Below are positions 1-8,396 of a stretch of DNA of 64,000 nucleotides, one piece after another. Position 1 is the first letter of the stretch. Each line of letters begins with the position of its first letter. The position numbers and the translations under genes were made by a program. The DNA lies in the NCBI RefSeq assembly GCF_042432805.1, contig NZ_JBHLWO010000002.1:1302001-1366000 (forward strand), read 5' to 3'. The notes below the pieces were generated by a model. The model was given only the letters and a program-made list of their open reading frames with translations. It was not told the DNA's origin and did no database searches. The stretch is from Olivibacter oleidegradans. GTDB taxonomy: Bacteria; Bacteroidota; Bacteroidia; Sphingobacteriales; Sphingobacteriaceae.

Positions 1-558
1 TAGTTTCTTCGCAATTTGAAGGTGATTTCTTATAATGGGTATGTTTTTGTTAGCAAATGATTGTATATGTACATCCTTAGCATGCGCTCCAGCTTGGTCA
101 AATAAGGTTAACGACGTTGTATGGTCTTCGATCATTTGTTGTAAAAAAGCACTTTCAAATTCTTTCCCCGACTTACTTCTTAGGCGATTAAGCTTGTCTG
201 TGTGTGCGTCATCTAAACTTTCTGGGATTTGCACTCGTCTCTCTGCTACAATATCCTTCATGTCTTTAGTCAACTGTTGATGTTGTGTAATCAACAGTTT
301 AGCATAACTTTGGATGGCTGTATCCCTAGACTTCTCGCTCGCCAACTTGCCCGCTTCGATCTCTCCCATTCCAGACCTTATAACTGCATTCACAAAGGCT
401 TTATCTTCAGACTCCAAAATTCCCGAGTCAGCTTCCATTTTGTTGGTAATAGAATCCTCCATGCTCAAAGGTCTATTTCTGTATTTGTTTCGTTCTTGTT
501 CGTTACAGCTTAATATAAAGAATAACGAACCTATCGCAATTGCCACTTTGAACATCAT
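1..558 (-). CDS. DUF4142 family lipoprotein (3' end outside window)
   Basis: Reading the minus strand from the double ATG at 558-553 gives 186 codons without a stop, so the C-terminus lies beyond base 1. The start has a signal peptide ending in FILSC, with Cys18 as likely lipidation site, so the protein should sit in the envelope. The body carries DUF4142 features: an opening like DKAFVNAVIRSGMGEIEAGK, then IQSYAKLLITQHQQL and a helix with DHTTSLTLFDQAG. The family is a ferritin-like all-helical bundle of unknown function, common in Bacteroidota and Proteobacteria and often linked to stress. No metal ligands are obvious. The next gene to the right is on the opposite strand, so the two are divergent. 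Confidence 0.85.
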   Translation of the reverse strand, partial: MMFKVAIAIGSLFFILSCNEQERNKYRNRPLSMEDSITNKMEADSGILESEDKAFVNAVIRSGMGEIEAGKLASEKSRDTAIQSYAKLLITQHQQLTKDMKDIVAERRVQIPESLDDAHTDKLNRLRSKSGKEFESAFLQQMIEDHTTSLTLFDQAGAHAKDVHIQSFANKNIPIIRNHLQIAKKL

Positions 559-916
559 AAAAACTTTTTATTATAATGAAACAATTAATATACCCATTTC
601 ATTTGCTGGTGTTAAAAGGCTTTTAAAATAAAAATGCCGGTGTTTTCGTCGTCTTGACATAATAACTAATCCACTTTTCTATACAACACATAAAACCATA
701 CCAATCATTTCGGTCGGTCCATAATTTGCATAAAACCTGTTTTCTCGCCGCGGCGCTTACCTTTTAAGGTTGACCATAGCAGTCCATTTTCTTATTTCTT
801 GGTTATCGCCGTACTTAATTCGTTTGTATTCGAAAACTTTCAATTCCTATTCTATGTTCTTAAGAAGAATCCCACAGAATAAGGTGTTCTGTATACAGAT
901 CATAAAAAAGATTTAT
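559..916. other. Intergenic region without a gene, divergent control region
   Basis: This stretch separates two divergent genes. An open frame runs from 770 into the iron-permease gene, but its first 49 codons are low-quality and precede the conserved sequence, so I treat them as leader. The region is A+T rich apart from a short GC patch near 750. A small inverted repeat (CCTT-2-AAGG) lies near 762-771. I see no full TTG-N20-TAnnTTTG promoter and no RNA gene. Confidence 0.5.
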
Positions 917-1363
917 ATGTCAACTAATAATTTTTTTGAAAAATTCTCCGATAAAATAACCGGCTGGACAGGGAGTTCTACTGCCTTCGGAATAGCCTTT
1001 GGAATTGTCATCGGTTGGGGGCTCTCCGGGCCGATTTTTAAATATTCTGACACTTGGCAGCTGGTAATTAACACAGGAACTACAATTGTTACGTTTTTGA
1101 TGGTGTTTTTGATTCAAAAGTCACAAAACAAAGACTCAAAGGCAATCCAGCTAAAGTTAAATGAACTTGTTGCCGCGAATAAAAAAGCGAGTAACCGTAT
1201 GGTGGACGTTGAAGATTTTACAGAGGAAGAGCTAGATATGCTCCATAAATTTTACGAAAAGCTGGCGGATAAGGCCAAACAGGAATCAGATATTCATCAA
1301 TCACATTCTATAGGAGATGCAAAAGGAATCAATAAGTCGAAAAAAAAAGGAGCAGACGAATAG
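917..1363 (+). CDS. Low-affinity iron permease family protein
   Basis: Product of 148 aa when started at ATG 917. An in-frame upstream start at 770 exists, but the extra 49 residues do not look like this family. Two hydrophobic segments (about residues 20-38 and 48-65) are joined by a short loop, and the first contains GIAFGIVIGWGLSGP, typical of the PF04120 family named after yeast Fet4. The cytoplasmic tail holds a coiled-coil-like VEDFTEEELDMLHKFYEKLAD and a lysine-rich end. Bacterial members are only half the length of yeast transporters and iron transport by them is unproven. It sits beside two other helical-bundle stress-type genes. Confidence 0.8.
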   Translation: MSTNNFFEKFSDKITGWTGSSTAFGIAFGIVIGWGLSGPIFKYSDTWQLVINTGTTIVTFLMVFLIQKSQNKDSKAIQLKLNELVAANKKASNRMVDVEDFTEEELDMLHKFYEKLADKAKQESDIHQSHSIGDAKGINKSKKKGADE

Positions 1364-1625
1364 CTCATCTCAACCCGGCCATTTATCCCTGTTCTATATA
1401 AAGACAAATGGGGTTTATTAAGGCTATTATTTATTGCTTATCTTACTTTATGTTTTTATTTCAAGGTAGCTGTTTTGCTTTCGTTAAATGTGTTTCTAAA
1501 CATTTTAAAAGTGTATTAAATTTTACATATTACTGGTACGATTCGGGCAATATGCCTCTTAAACAAAATCCCTGGAGTCACTCGATAGAAAGACGTAACG
1601 GCATGGATTTCGCTTGAATATACAT

Positions 1626-2087
1626 ATGGAAAATCTCGAAGCGAAAACACCACTGTTGAATGACCTAATACAGCTTAATAATGACCGAATAGCTGGATAC
1701 GAAAATGCTATTCAGGAATTAGATGATAATGATACTGATTTAAAATCAGAATTTCACAATTTTATAACGCAAAGCTATCAATTCCTTACCGAATTAAAGG
1801 ATGAGCTCGAGCGAACCGGTGGAAAGGCAAACGATAGGGCGACCGTTGAAGGCGAGTTTTTTCGAAGTTGGATGGATATGAAGGCTTTGTTCAGCGAAGA
1901 CAAGAGACGAGCAATTCTTAAAAGTTGCATAGAAGGCGAAAATATAATTTACGAAGCCTATGATTATGCAGAAAAATTGGAAGAACTCCCTTCTGATGCG
2001 CGCTTTCTTCTTTCACAACACAAACAACAATTAAAATTGGCAAGTAATAAGGTGATGACGCTCTACGAAGCTGAAAATAGAGCGTAA
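1626..2087 (+). CDS. PA2169-type four-helix-bundle protein (DUF2383)
   Basis: Product of 153 aa from ATG 1626; a TTG four codons upstream is less likely. The sequence is soluble, acidic and helical throughout. Matching features of the DUF2383/PA2169 family are LLNDLIQLNNDRIAGYENAI near the N-terminus, the central GEFFRSWMDMKALF and the charged helix RRAILKSCIEGENIIYEAYDYA. The family adopts a ferritin-like bundle, and its biochemical role is unknown. No signal peptide is present, so it should be cytoplasmic. It is followed after 85 bases by a regulator on the same strand; that spacer carries two AACATGTT boxes. Confidence 0.85.
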   Translation: MENLEAKTPLLNDLIQLNNDRIAGYENAIQELDDNDTDLKSEFHNFITQSYQFLTELKDELERTGGKANDRATVEGEFFRSWMDMKALFSEDKRRAILKSCIEGENIIYEAYDYAEKLEELPSDARFLLSQHKQQLKLASNKVMTLYEAENRA

Positions 2088-2089
2088 CT

Positions 2090-2134
2090 AACATGTTAAA
2101 AAAAAATAAAAAACAATTTAAAAATCAACATGTT
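2090..2134. repeat. Two AACATGTT palindromic boxes upstream of LuxR-type regulator
   Basis: The 8-bp palindrome AACATGTT occurs at 2090-2097 and 2127-2134. In both copies it is followed by AAA, and the copies are 37 bp apart start to start. Between them lies an A-rich tract. They occupy the spacer in front of the regulator that starts at 2173, where an autoregulatory operator would be expected. This is an inference from position and symmetry only. Confidence 0.35.
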
Positions 2135-2172
2135 AAATCATAACACAGTACATTTACCTTATTACTTAAGCT

Positions 2173-2808
2173 ATGAACGCGAATATCAAATTAAGAATTC
2201 AGAATCCGCTATTAAAAACCGGCTTACAAGCCATGTTAAAGGAAGAGAAGAATTTATTGTTGTTGAGAGATGAGTCTTACGACGAACTGGCAGATGTTTG
2301 TTTGTTTGAACTGAATAATGAAGACGATATTCGGTATTTGAAAAAGATGGAATCCCTATCATTGAGGTCCCGAATGCTTGCCATCTTGTCGTCTAGCGAT
2401 TTATCCCTGGTTACGCAATCGCTCGAACAACAAATAGCCGGTGTAATTATGGATAACGCTTCGGAAGAAGAGCTGTTATTCGCTATCGAATACATAATCA
2501 AGGGAAACAAATATGTAGCACCCAGTATATCCTTGCAGTTTATTCAGAAACTTGGTAGCTTGGGTTCATCAACGCTTTTTTCATCCAAAATGGAATTGCT
2601 TAATCAAAAAGAGCGAGACGTATTGGAGTTAATTATGAGCGGTCATGCCAACAGGGAAATAGCCTATCAGCTATTTACCACCAAAAGGAAGATCGAGGAA
2701 ATACGAAAATCTATCATGAAAAAAATAGGTGTAGACAACAATTTAAGCTTGACGGCTTTTTATCTTAATCAAGAGCTGTATCATAAGGATCATTTAGGCA
2801 CAACATAA
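2173..2808 (+). CDS. LuxR/NarL-type regulator with degenerate receiver domain
   Basis: Product of 211 aa with the layout of NarL-type response regulators: an N-terminal receiver-like fold (about 1-120), a linker and a C-terminal LuxR helix-turn-helix (about 142-192, with LNQKERDVLELIMSGHANRE and a recognition helix around KRKIEEIRKSIMKKIGV). The receiver is degenerate: the position of the phosphoacceptor Asp, in DVCLFEL, is Glu46, and the acidic pair after the first strand is replaced by Gln/Asn in RIQNPLL. Ordinary phosphorelay control is therefore unlikely. No sensor kinase is adjacent. The upstream spacer has paired palindromic boxes. Confidence 0.8.
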   Translation: MNANIKLRIQNPLLKTGLQAMLKEEKNLLLLRDESYDELADVCLFELNNEDDIRYLKKMESLSLRSRMLAILSSSDLSLVTQSLEQQIAGVIMDNASEEELLFAIEYIIKGNKYVAPSISLQFIQKLGSLGSSTLFSSKMELLNQKERDVLELIMSGHANREIAYQLFTTKRKIEEIRKSIMKKIGVDNNLSLTAFYLNQELYHKDHLGTT

Positions 2809-2883
2809 ATGTATTCACAAGACAGATTACGACATAGTAATCCGTCTCTCAATCGAGTAACAAAATCTTCCGAAATACATACG

Positions 2884-5073
2884 TCATTCGTTAATGATAT
2901 CGTATGTATTGTCTGATATGCCGTATAAGAATCGACTCGGTTTTGTAAATACAGCGTCCCAAGAAGAAACATAAGCTGGCATCGTGATAAACAAATTTTC
3001 CTTGGCTCTGCTACAAGCGACGTAAAATAAACGTCGCTCCTCCTCTATTTCTTCTAAAGATGCCATTGATCTTACCGAAGGCAAGATACCATCAAGGGCA
3101 AACGGAACAAAAACGGTATGCCATTCCAAACCTTTAGCAGAATGTATCGTTGAAATCGTAAGAGGTTTTTCGTCACTTTCATCAAAGGGTATAGTCTTAT
3201 CCTGATATCGGTTGGATGGAGGCTCTAACGTAAAATCAGCTAAAAATTTCTCTAAATCTTCGTATTTAGCTGCAATCTCTGCAAATATCTCAAGATCAAT
3301 TTCTCTGGCGTCAAAATCGTCTTCCAATTGTTTTAATAGCGGTTTATAAAATTCATAGATCGGAGGAATTAAATCGACGGGTGCAGAACCTAATTGCTGC
3401 ATTCGATTAAATAGATCTAAAAGTTCTTTTAAATGTTCTCCATGCTTTTTCCCTTCAAACAAATTAGTTTCAATTCGACCGTGTTGCTCATGTATTTTAA
3501 CAATAATTTCTTTTGCGCGTACGTCTCCAATGCCTTCGAGCAACTTTAGAATACGATGCCAGGCCACGGCGTCCATCGGATTCATCATAATTTTTAGGAA
3601 GGACACCATGTCCTTGACATGTCTTCTTTCACCGAATTTTATTCCTCCTACTACAATGAATGGAATATTCCTCTTCATCAATTCTGCTTGTACAAAATTG
3701 GATTGCCATGACGCTCTGCTTAGTATAGCGAAATCAGAATATTCTAAATCATTTTCCTTCAGTGTCATGACGGTGTCCACAATATAAGCCGCTTCTTCGG
3801 TCGTATCGACTAACCGATTTATGCGAGGCTTTCGTCCCTTATGTAATCGAGAAAATAATTCTTTTTTAAAACCGATCCGAGCACTTTCTATCAGCTTGTT
3901 TGTAAAATCCAAAATGCGTTGTGTACTCCGATAGTTCTCCTCAATTTTTACTACCCCACAATTTTCAAAATGTTGTGGGAAACGAAGAATATTCTCGAAG
4001 TTAGCTCCACGGAATGAATAGATACTTTGTGCATCGTCACCGACAACCGTTATGTTTCCTTTTTGTGATAACAATTCCACGATCTCGCGTTGAATATTGT
4101 TTGTATCTTGATACTCATCTACTAAAATGTAAGCTACTTTCGCCTGTAGTACTTGTCTGAAATGCGTATTAGTTTTTAGTTTATCACGTAATATATCAAT
4201 CAAGTCATCGTAATCCATTAAGTTCGACCGCTGCTTGTATGCAGCGAGCAAAGTATAAATTCGCTGAAAGTCTTTTACAAATCGCTCATATTCGGGAAAA
4301 TATTCGGCAATAACATTCTCAATACCCAATTCATGATTCTTTGCTTTAGAGAAGATACTCTGAATCGTACTTGATTTAGGAAAATGCTTACTGCCTTTTT
4401 TTGGCGTTAAGTTTAATTCGGTTTTTAGAAGGCTGATGATATCGACCACATCCTCGCCATCAATGATGGTAAAGTTTGGTGGAAGGCCGACTAAAGCATG
4501 GTACTTTCGCAATGCATAATTAGCAAAAGAGTGAAAAGTTCCACCTAGTACATTCGTAATAGACTTGGCATGCAGCAACTTTTGTACCCGGTTAAGCATT
4601 TCATTAGCCGATTTCCTCGTAAAAGTGAGCAGCAAAATCTCGTTTGGTTCAAATCCCTTTTCAATTAGATAGCTTACTTTATAAGTAATAACACGCGTCT
4701 TACCCGTACCGGCTCCTGCAATAACCAATAAGGGCTTATCTAGGGTACATACTGCAGCTAACTGCTGTGGATTTAGCTCTTTTTTATAGTTGATTTTAAG
4801 ATTGGAAAGATCATAAATACGGTAAATATCAACAAGCTTCTCATCAATATGCTTTGCAGCATCCATTAATGTCCGTAGATACGTAGGGATTTGCGTATCA
4901 AAATTCTCAACTCGTAGGGGTTTACTTAATAGGTCTTTGAGCCCTTCTTTTTTTTGCTTGGAGTAGCTTACTATGTTTGTATCAAACAGCAAACCATCCA
5001 ACAAACGGTCCAAATCTACCGACTGTCCTTCCCTATCGTCCCGCTTATTTTTATCGTCATTGGTCGGATCCAT
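2884..5073 (-). CDS. UvrD/Rep-family ATP-dependent DNA helicase (superfamily 1A)
   Basis: Product of 729 aa. All SF1A motifs are readable: the Q motif LNPQQLAAV near residue 100, Walker A AGAGTGKT near 119-126, motif Ia TFTRKSANEML, Walker B DEYQDTN, motif III VVGDDAQSIYSFRGA, motif IV ENYRS, motif V TISTIHSAKGLEW and motif VI FYVACSRAK. It lacks a RecB-type nuclease domain, and the first ~95 residues are an extra N-terminal extension ahead of the helicase core. It should unwind DNA 3'-5' in repair or replication restart. It is monocistronic with a good promoter at 5105-5135. Which UvrD/PcrA/Rep paralogue it is cannot be decided here. Confidence 0.93.
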   Translation of the reverse strand: MDPTNDDKNKRDDREGQSVDLDRLLDGLLFDTNIVSYSKQKKEGLKDLLSKPLRVENFDTQIPTYLRTLMDAAKHIDEKLVDIYRIYDLSNLKINYKKELNPQQLAAVCTLDKPLLVIAGAGTGKTRVITYKVSYLIEKGFEPNEILLLTFTRKSANEMLNRVQKLLHAKSITNVLGGTFHSFANYALRKYHALVGLPPNFTIIDGEDVVDIISLLKTELNLTPKKGSKHFPKSSTIQSIFSKAKNHELGIENVIAEYFPEYERFVKDFQRIYTLLAAYKQRSNLMDYDDLIDILRDKLKTNTHFRQVLQAKVAYILVDEYQDTNNIQREIVELLSQKGNITVVGDDAQSIYSFRGANFENILRFPQHFENCGVVKIEENYRSTQRILDFTNKLIESARIGFKKELFSRLHKGRKPRINRLVDTTEEAAYIVDTVMTLKENDLEYSDFAILSRASWQSNFVQAELMKRNIPFIVVGGIKFGERRHVKDMVSFLKIMMNPMDAVAWHRILKLLEGIGDVRAKEIIVKIHEQHGRIETNLFEGKKHGEHLKELLDLFNRMQQLGSAPVDLIPPIYEFYKPLLKQLEDDFDAREIDLEIFAEIAAKYEDLEKFLADFTLEPPSNRYQDKTIPFDESDEKPLTISTIHSAKGLEWHTVFVPFALDGILPSVRSMASLEEIEEERRLFYVACSRAKENLFITMPAYVSSWDAVFTKPSRFLYGISDNTYDIINE

Positions 5074-5104
5074 ATCAAAAGCTATTACTAATGAATTAAA
5101 GAAT

Positions 5105-5135
5105 CAAAATTACACTAATTTTTTTAGCATTCCAA
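5105..5135 (-). promoter_or_regulatory. Bacteroidota-type promoter of the UvrD-like helicase
   Basis: On the minus strand TTG (5135-5133) is followed by exactly 20 bases and TAATTTTG (5112-5105), matching the -33 TTG / -7 TAnnTTTG pattern of the Bacteroidota primary sigma factor. The start codon at 5073 lies about 30 bases downstream. Confidence 0.6.
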
Positions 5136-5159
5136 CATATGCTTATAGATTACATAGGT

Positions 5160-6023
5160 TTATCCCGCTCCGTGTAGCTGTAGATACGTTTTAGGGGTTT
5201 TACCTGTTACCGATTTAAAAATTTCGTGAAATGAGGTATAATTGCTAAATCCACTTTCGTAACATATCTGCTTGATTGTACCTTTGTTTTCTACCAAAAG
5301 CTTACAGGCATAACCAATACGGACTTCCTGTAAAAACCGCGTATAAGTTTTCCCGGTGCGATTTTTAAAATATCGGCAGAAAGAACTGGGTACTAAATCA
5401 GCTATGGCAGCTACCTGATCTAATTCGATTTTATTTCTAAAATTTTTAAGGGTGTAGTTGTAAATACTATGCAAGCGATTTGTTTCATTTTCACTGTGTT
5501 TATAGGAAAAACCAACGGAGGCTAGAACACAGGGTGACTTAATGTTCGCTATATAATGTAAACAGGTTAGTAGAGACATTAACCGATTGAATCCCTCTAA
5601 TTCATAAATAGCTGCCATGAGATCAACAACAATTGGATGCTCGTGTCCTTTTAGCATAATTCCTCGTTGTGCCGAATCAAACAAGTGCTTAAACAAGCGA
5701 AACTCCGGTAAACTAAGCCATGCTGCGCCTAAAAATTTTTCATGGAAGTGTATAACCGTCGAATAAGGTTGCTCATTACTTTCGTCGTATTCTGCATCGT
5801 AACGCCAATAATGAGGTAAATTTGAACCGACCAACACGATGTCGCCAGCTTTAAATCGCTGAATATGATCTCCTACGAACTGAGTGCCACTTCCCTGATG
5901 AAAGTGTATGAGTTCTAATTCGGCGTGGCAATGCCATCGATTATTGATGTTTGCTTTTAGCTCTTTACGAACCTGAAAAGAGCTCGAATGCCCTGAATGT
6001 AAAACAATTTGCTCAACTTTCAT
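5160..6023 (-). CDS. AraC-family transcriptional regulator with cupin sensor domain
   Basis: Product of 287 aa. The N-terminal half is a cupin-type sensor (WHCHAELELIHFHQGSG near 31-47, then GDIVLVGSNLPHYW), as found in AraC regulators that bind sugars or related small molecules. The C-terminal ~100 residues hold two helix-turn-helix units, with IADLVPSSFCRYFKNRTGKT and ICYESGFSNYTSFHEIFK marking the two recognition helices. It is divergent from the zinc alcohol dehydrogenase that starts 233 bases away, so that gene is the natural candidate target. The ligand cannot be named from sequence. Confidence 0.9.
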   Translation of the reverse strand: MKVEQIVLHSGHSSSFQVRKELKANINNRWHCHAELELIHFHQGSGTQFVGDHIQRFKAGDIVLVGSNLPHYWRYDAEYDESNEQPYSTVIHFHEKFLGAAWLSLPEFRLFKHLFDSAQRGIMLKGHEHPIVVDLMAAIYELEGFNRLMSLLTCLHYIANIKSPCVLASVGFSYKHSENETNRLHSIYNYTLKNFRNKIELDQVAAIADLVPSSFCRYFKNRTGKTYTRFLQEVRIGYACKLLVENKGTIKQICYESGFSNYTSFHEIFKSVTGKTPKTYLQLHGAG

Positions 6024-6256
6024 TAAACCACTGTTATATTAGTTTTCATTGCCGAAAATATGAACCGTTCTGCGCTCTCATACCAGAACTCATAAAACAA
6101 CAATATTCAATATGATAATCTATAAAAATAAGGCTATTTTTCTTTATTTGAACAATATGGAATATACAAAGTTAAAATCCCGTAACAATAGGCTAATTGT
6201 TTTAAATGAAAAATCGTTAAAATGCGTCTTATTTGTATTCGAAAAACTTAAGAGAA

Positions 6257-7276
6257 ATGAAAACAATTATATGTCAAGAACCTGGTAAATTAGAGATAGT
6301 TCAATCAACGGTTCCGCGTCTATCGGCAGGACATAGTATCATACAGATAGAGAAAGTTGGCATATGTGGCACCGACATACATGCTTTTGACGGTACTCAG
6401 CCTTACTTCGAGTATCCAAGAATACTTGGACATGAATTGGCGGGAAGAATACTTGAGACGACCCCTGATTCAAACTTAGAAAAAGGAGATTTGGTTACTG
6501 TTATGCCTTATCTTAATTGCGGAAAATGTATCGCCTGCAGAAAAGGAAAAACAAATTGCTGCGCTCAAATGCAAGTGATCGGCGTGCATATTGATGGCGG
6601 TATGCGCCGTTATATAAGTGTACCAAATCATCTGATTATTAAAGAAAACCAGCTTAACATACAACAACTGGCTCTTATTGAGCCTCTTGCGATTGGCGCA
6701 CACGGTGTAGCTAGGGCTCACTTCGTAGCGGGCGATTTTGTGTTAGTCATAGGCGCGGGTCCAATTGGTCTTGGTACCATGGAAATGGCAAAGGTGCGTG
6801 GTGCAACAGTTATTGCTATGGATATCAATCCCAATCGTTTACAGTTTTGCAAAGAGGCGCTCAACATACCTTACACGATTTTAGCTACTGCAGAAGATTC
6901 CATGGATTCGCTGCGTACAATAACGAACGGAGAAATGCCAATAGCGGTATTTGATTGTACCGGGAATTTAAATGCGATCAATCGTGCATTTGAATATGTT
7001 GCTCATGGTGGCGAGTATATATTGATTGGTCTTCAAAAAGGCGATATTATATTCAATCATCCTGCCTTTCATAAACGCGAACTTACATTAATGAGCAGCC
7101 GAAACGCCACTATACAAGATTTCGAGCACGTTATAAAAAACGTGAAAGAAAAGGCTGTCAATCCGGAAAAATATATCACACATCAATTTGAAGCGGATCA
7201 CATTCGTGAAGCTTTTAAAACTTGCACAAGTACTTCATCTGCTGTCATTAAAGTTTTAGTTGACTTTAGTTCCTAA
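6257..7276 (+). CDS. Zinc-dependent alcohol/polyol dehydrogenase (MDR superfamily)
   Basis: Product of 339 aa from ATG 6257; a TTG eight codons upstream is in frame but not needed. Catalytic zinc residues are visible as Cys37 in GICGTD, His59-Glu60 in GHE, and the later Glu in LIEPLAIGAHG. The structural-zinc lobe has Cys88, Cys91, Cys94 and Cys102. The nucleotide-binding motif is VIGAGPIGLG near 163-172. It belongs to the threonine/sorbitol/galactonate dehydrogenase group (COG1063), which oxidises secondary alcohols of sugars and sugar acids with NAD(P). The divergent AraC regulator suggests inducible use of such a substrate; which one is unknown. Confidence 0.9.
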   Translation: MKTIICQEPGKLEIVQSTVPRLSAGHSIIQIEKVGICGTDIHAFDGTQPYFEYPRILGHELAGRILETTPDSNLEKGDLVTVMPYLNCGKCIACRKGKTNCCAQMQVIGVHIDGGMRRYISVPNHLIIKENQLNIQQLALIEPLAIGAHGVARAHFVAGDFVLVIGAGPIGLGTMEMAKVRGATVIAMDINPNRLQFCKEALNIPYTILATAEDSMDSLRTITNGEMPIAVFDCTGNLNAINRAFEYVAHGGEYILIGLQKGDIIFNHPAFHKRELTLMSSRNATIQDFEHVIKNVKEKAVNPEKYITHQFEADHIREAFKTCTSTSSAVIKVLVDFSS

Positions 7277-7373
7277 ATGAAAGAGCTTCAAGATAGCCTT
7301 TTTAGAGGTACTCACATAGAGAATCTTTTCTATGTTCTGGATATTCCTTATGTTTACAGAAATTTTATGCGTG

Positions 7374-7907
7374 ATGAATATTAAGAAAACCTATCCATTT
7401 GTTATTTTACTTACTGTTTTTGTGAGTATGCAAGCTTGTAAATCGAAGAAGATGGCTGTGCAGCCAAATGCCGTCGTTGAAACAGTTAAAAAGGAAGAGC
7501 CGGTAAAAGAGAAAGAACCGGAGCCTGCGCCTGTCGAAGAAAAGGAGGAAGAACCGGTCGTTGAGAAACCCAATTATAACTTTAAAAATATTTTGTTTGA
7601 GTTCGATTCAGGGGTGCTAAAAACCGCTTCTTATAGTGTATTGGATCAAATCGTACGAGAAATGAAGAAGGACCCCTCTGTTAAGTTTACCATTAATGGG
7701 CATGCTTCTCTAGAAGGATCGGCTGAACATAACATGGCTCTATCGGTTGATCGCGCCAACGCCGTCAAACTTTATTTGGTAAATGCAGGTATAAGTCCGG
7801 ATAATTTAACCGCGCAGGGCTTCGGAGCAACCAAACCGGTGGCTACTAACGAAACGGAAGAAGGTAGGTCGCAAAACAGAAGAGTGGAAATAAAGCTCTC
7901 GAAATAA
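7374..7907 (+). CDS. OmpA-family peptidoglycan-associated lipoprotein
   Basis: Product of 177 aa from ATG 7374, chosen because it begins a clean signal peptide ending SMQAC with lipidation Cys near residue 22. Next comes a strongly charged Glu/Pro/Lys linker (about 38-63) and a C-terminal OmpA-like domain. That domain normally holds the outer membrane to peptidoglycan. Its core motif reads GHASLEGSAEHN, then LSVDRANAVKLYL: the conserved Arg is kept, but the Asp that usually contacts diaminopimelate in GHTD is Ser here. I recall such GHAS forms in other Bacteroidota lipoproteins. It ends at a strong bidirectional terminator. Confidence 0.9.
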   Translation: MNIKKTYPFVILLTVFVSMQACKSKKMAVQPNAVVETVKKEEPVKEKEPEPAPVEEKEEEPVVEKPNYNFKNILFEFDSGVLKTASYSVLDQIVREMKKDPSVKFTINGHASLEGSAEHNMALSVDRANAVKLYLVNAGISPDNLTAQGFGATKPVATNETEEGRSQNRRVEIKLSK

Positions 7908-7937
7908 TCAGTTTGCCAGCCTAACTACATCAAATCA

Positions 7938-7980
7938 CACAAAAGACAAGGCCAACTAAAAGTTGGCCTTGTCTTTTGTG
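7938..7980. terminator. Bidirectional terminator hairpin
   Basis: A perfect 20-bp inverted repeat, arms 7938-7957 and 7961-7980, with a 3-base AAA loop. It lies between the convergent OmpA-like gene (end 7907) and HTH gene (end 8001). Its A-rich left and T-rich right flanks allow termination from both sides. Confidence 0.85.
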
Positions 7981-8000
7981 TTTTCATAGGATAGTATACC

Positions 8001-8396
8001 TTACATAGAAGGATAGGACAGCGTATTTATCTTATTACTGCTTATCGCCAAAATCTGATTGTATTCTTCTAGTAGATTGATATATTTATCTTTCCAATAG
8101 TTTATTTTCTCACGCTCTTCACTCAGTAAAGCGGTGTTCAACAGTTTACTATTGTTGAATGCATGCTGAAACTCTTCTGATGAAAACAGCTCGGGAAATT
8201 CATTTGAAAAGTCGTGCTTCAAAGCGCAACCTATTTTGAAGATGATTTCCGGTTTGAATTTGGGTTGATTAAACCAGTTATAAATGGATCTACGGTTTAC
8301 TTTCATCAGTCTGGCTAGTTCACTGATACTATAACCGTTACGTCTAATTGTTCTTTCGATAATTTCGCCATAATGCTTGTCCATAGTTTTTCTCAT
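8001..8396 (-). CDS. Small XRE-like helix-turn-helix regulator with C-terminal coiled coil
   Basis: Product of 131 aa (127 if the second ATG, at 8384, is used). Residues about 15-45 form a helix-turn-helix: YSISELARLMKVNRRSIYNW, similar to XRE and excisionase-type domains. The C-terminal part, with LLSEEREKINYWKDKYINLLEEYN, should form a coiled coil for dimerisation. Such single-domain regulators are frequent in Sphingobacteria, and their targets are mostly unknown. The upstream spacer carries a 16-bp perfect palindrome about 80 bases from the start codon, a possible autoregulatory site. Confidence 0.75.
   Translation of the reverse strand: MRKTMDKHYGEIIERTIRRNGYSISELARLMKVNRRSIYNWFNQPKFKPEIIFKIGCALKHDFSNEFPELFSSEEFQHAFNNSKLLNTALLSEEREKINYWKDKYINLLEEYNQILAISSNKINTLSYPSM

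Noticed and set aside
35..631. Overlapping plus-strand reading frames at the left end
   Set aside because: They are antisense to the DUF4142 lipoprotein gene, which has clear family and signal-peptide features.
770..916. Upstream extension of the iron-permease gene by 49 codons
   Set aside because: The extra sequence precedes the family's conserved start and does not look like a protein; ATG 917 is preferred.
1408..1617. 69-codon plus-strand reading frame before the DUF2383 gene
   Set aside because: Its composition is unlike neighbouring genes, no family pattern is seen, and it ends where the DUF2383 gene begins; most likely non-coding.
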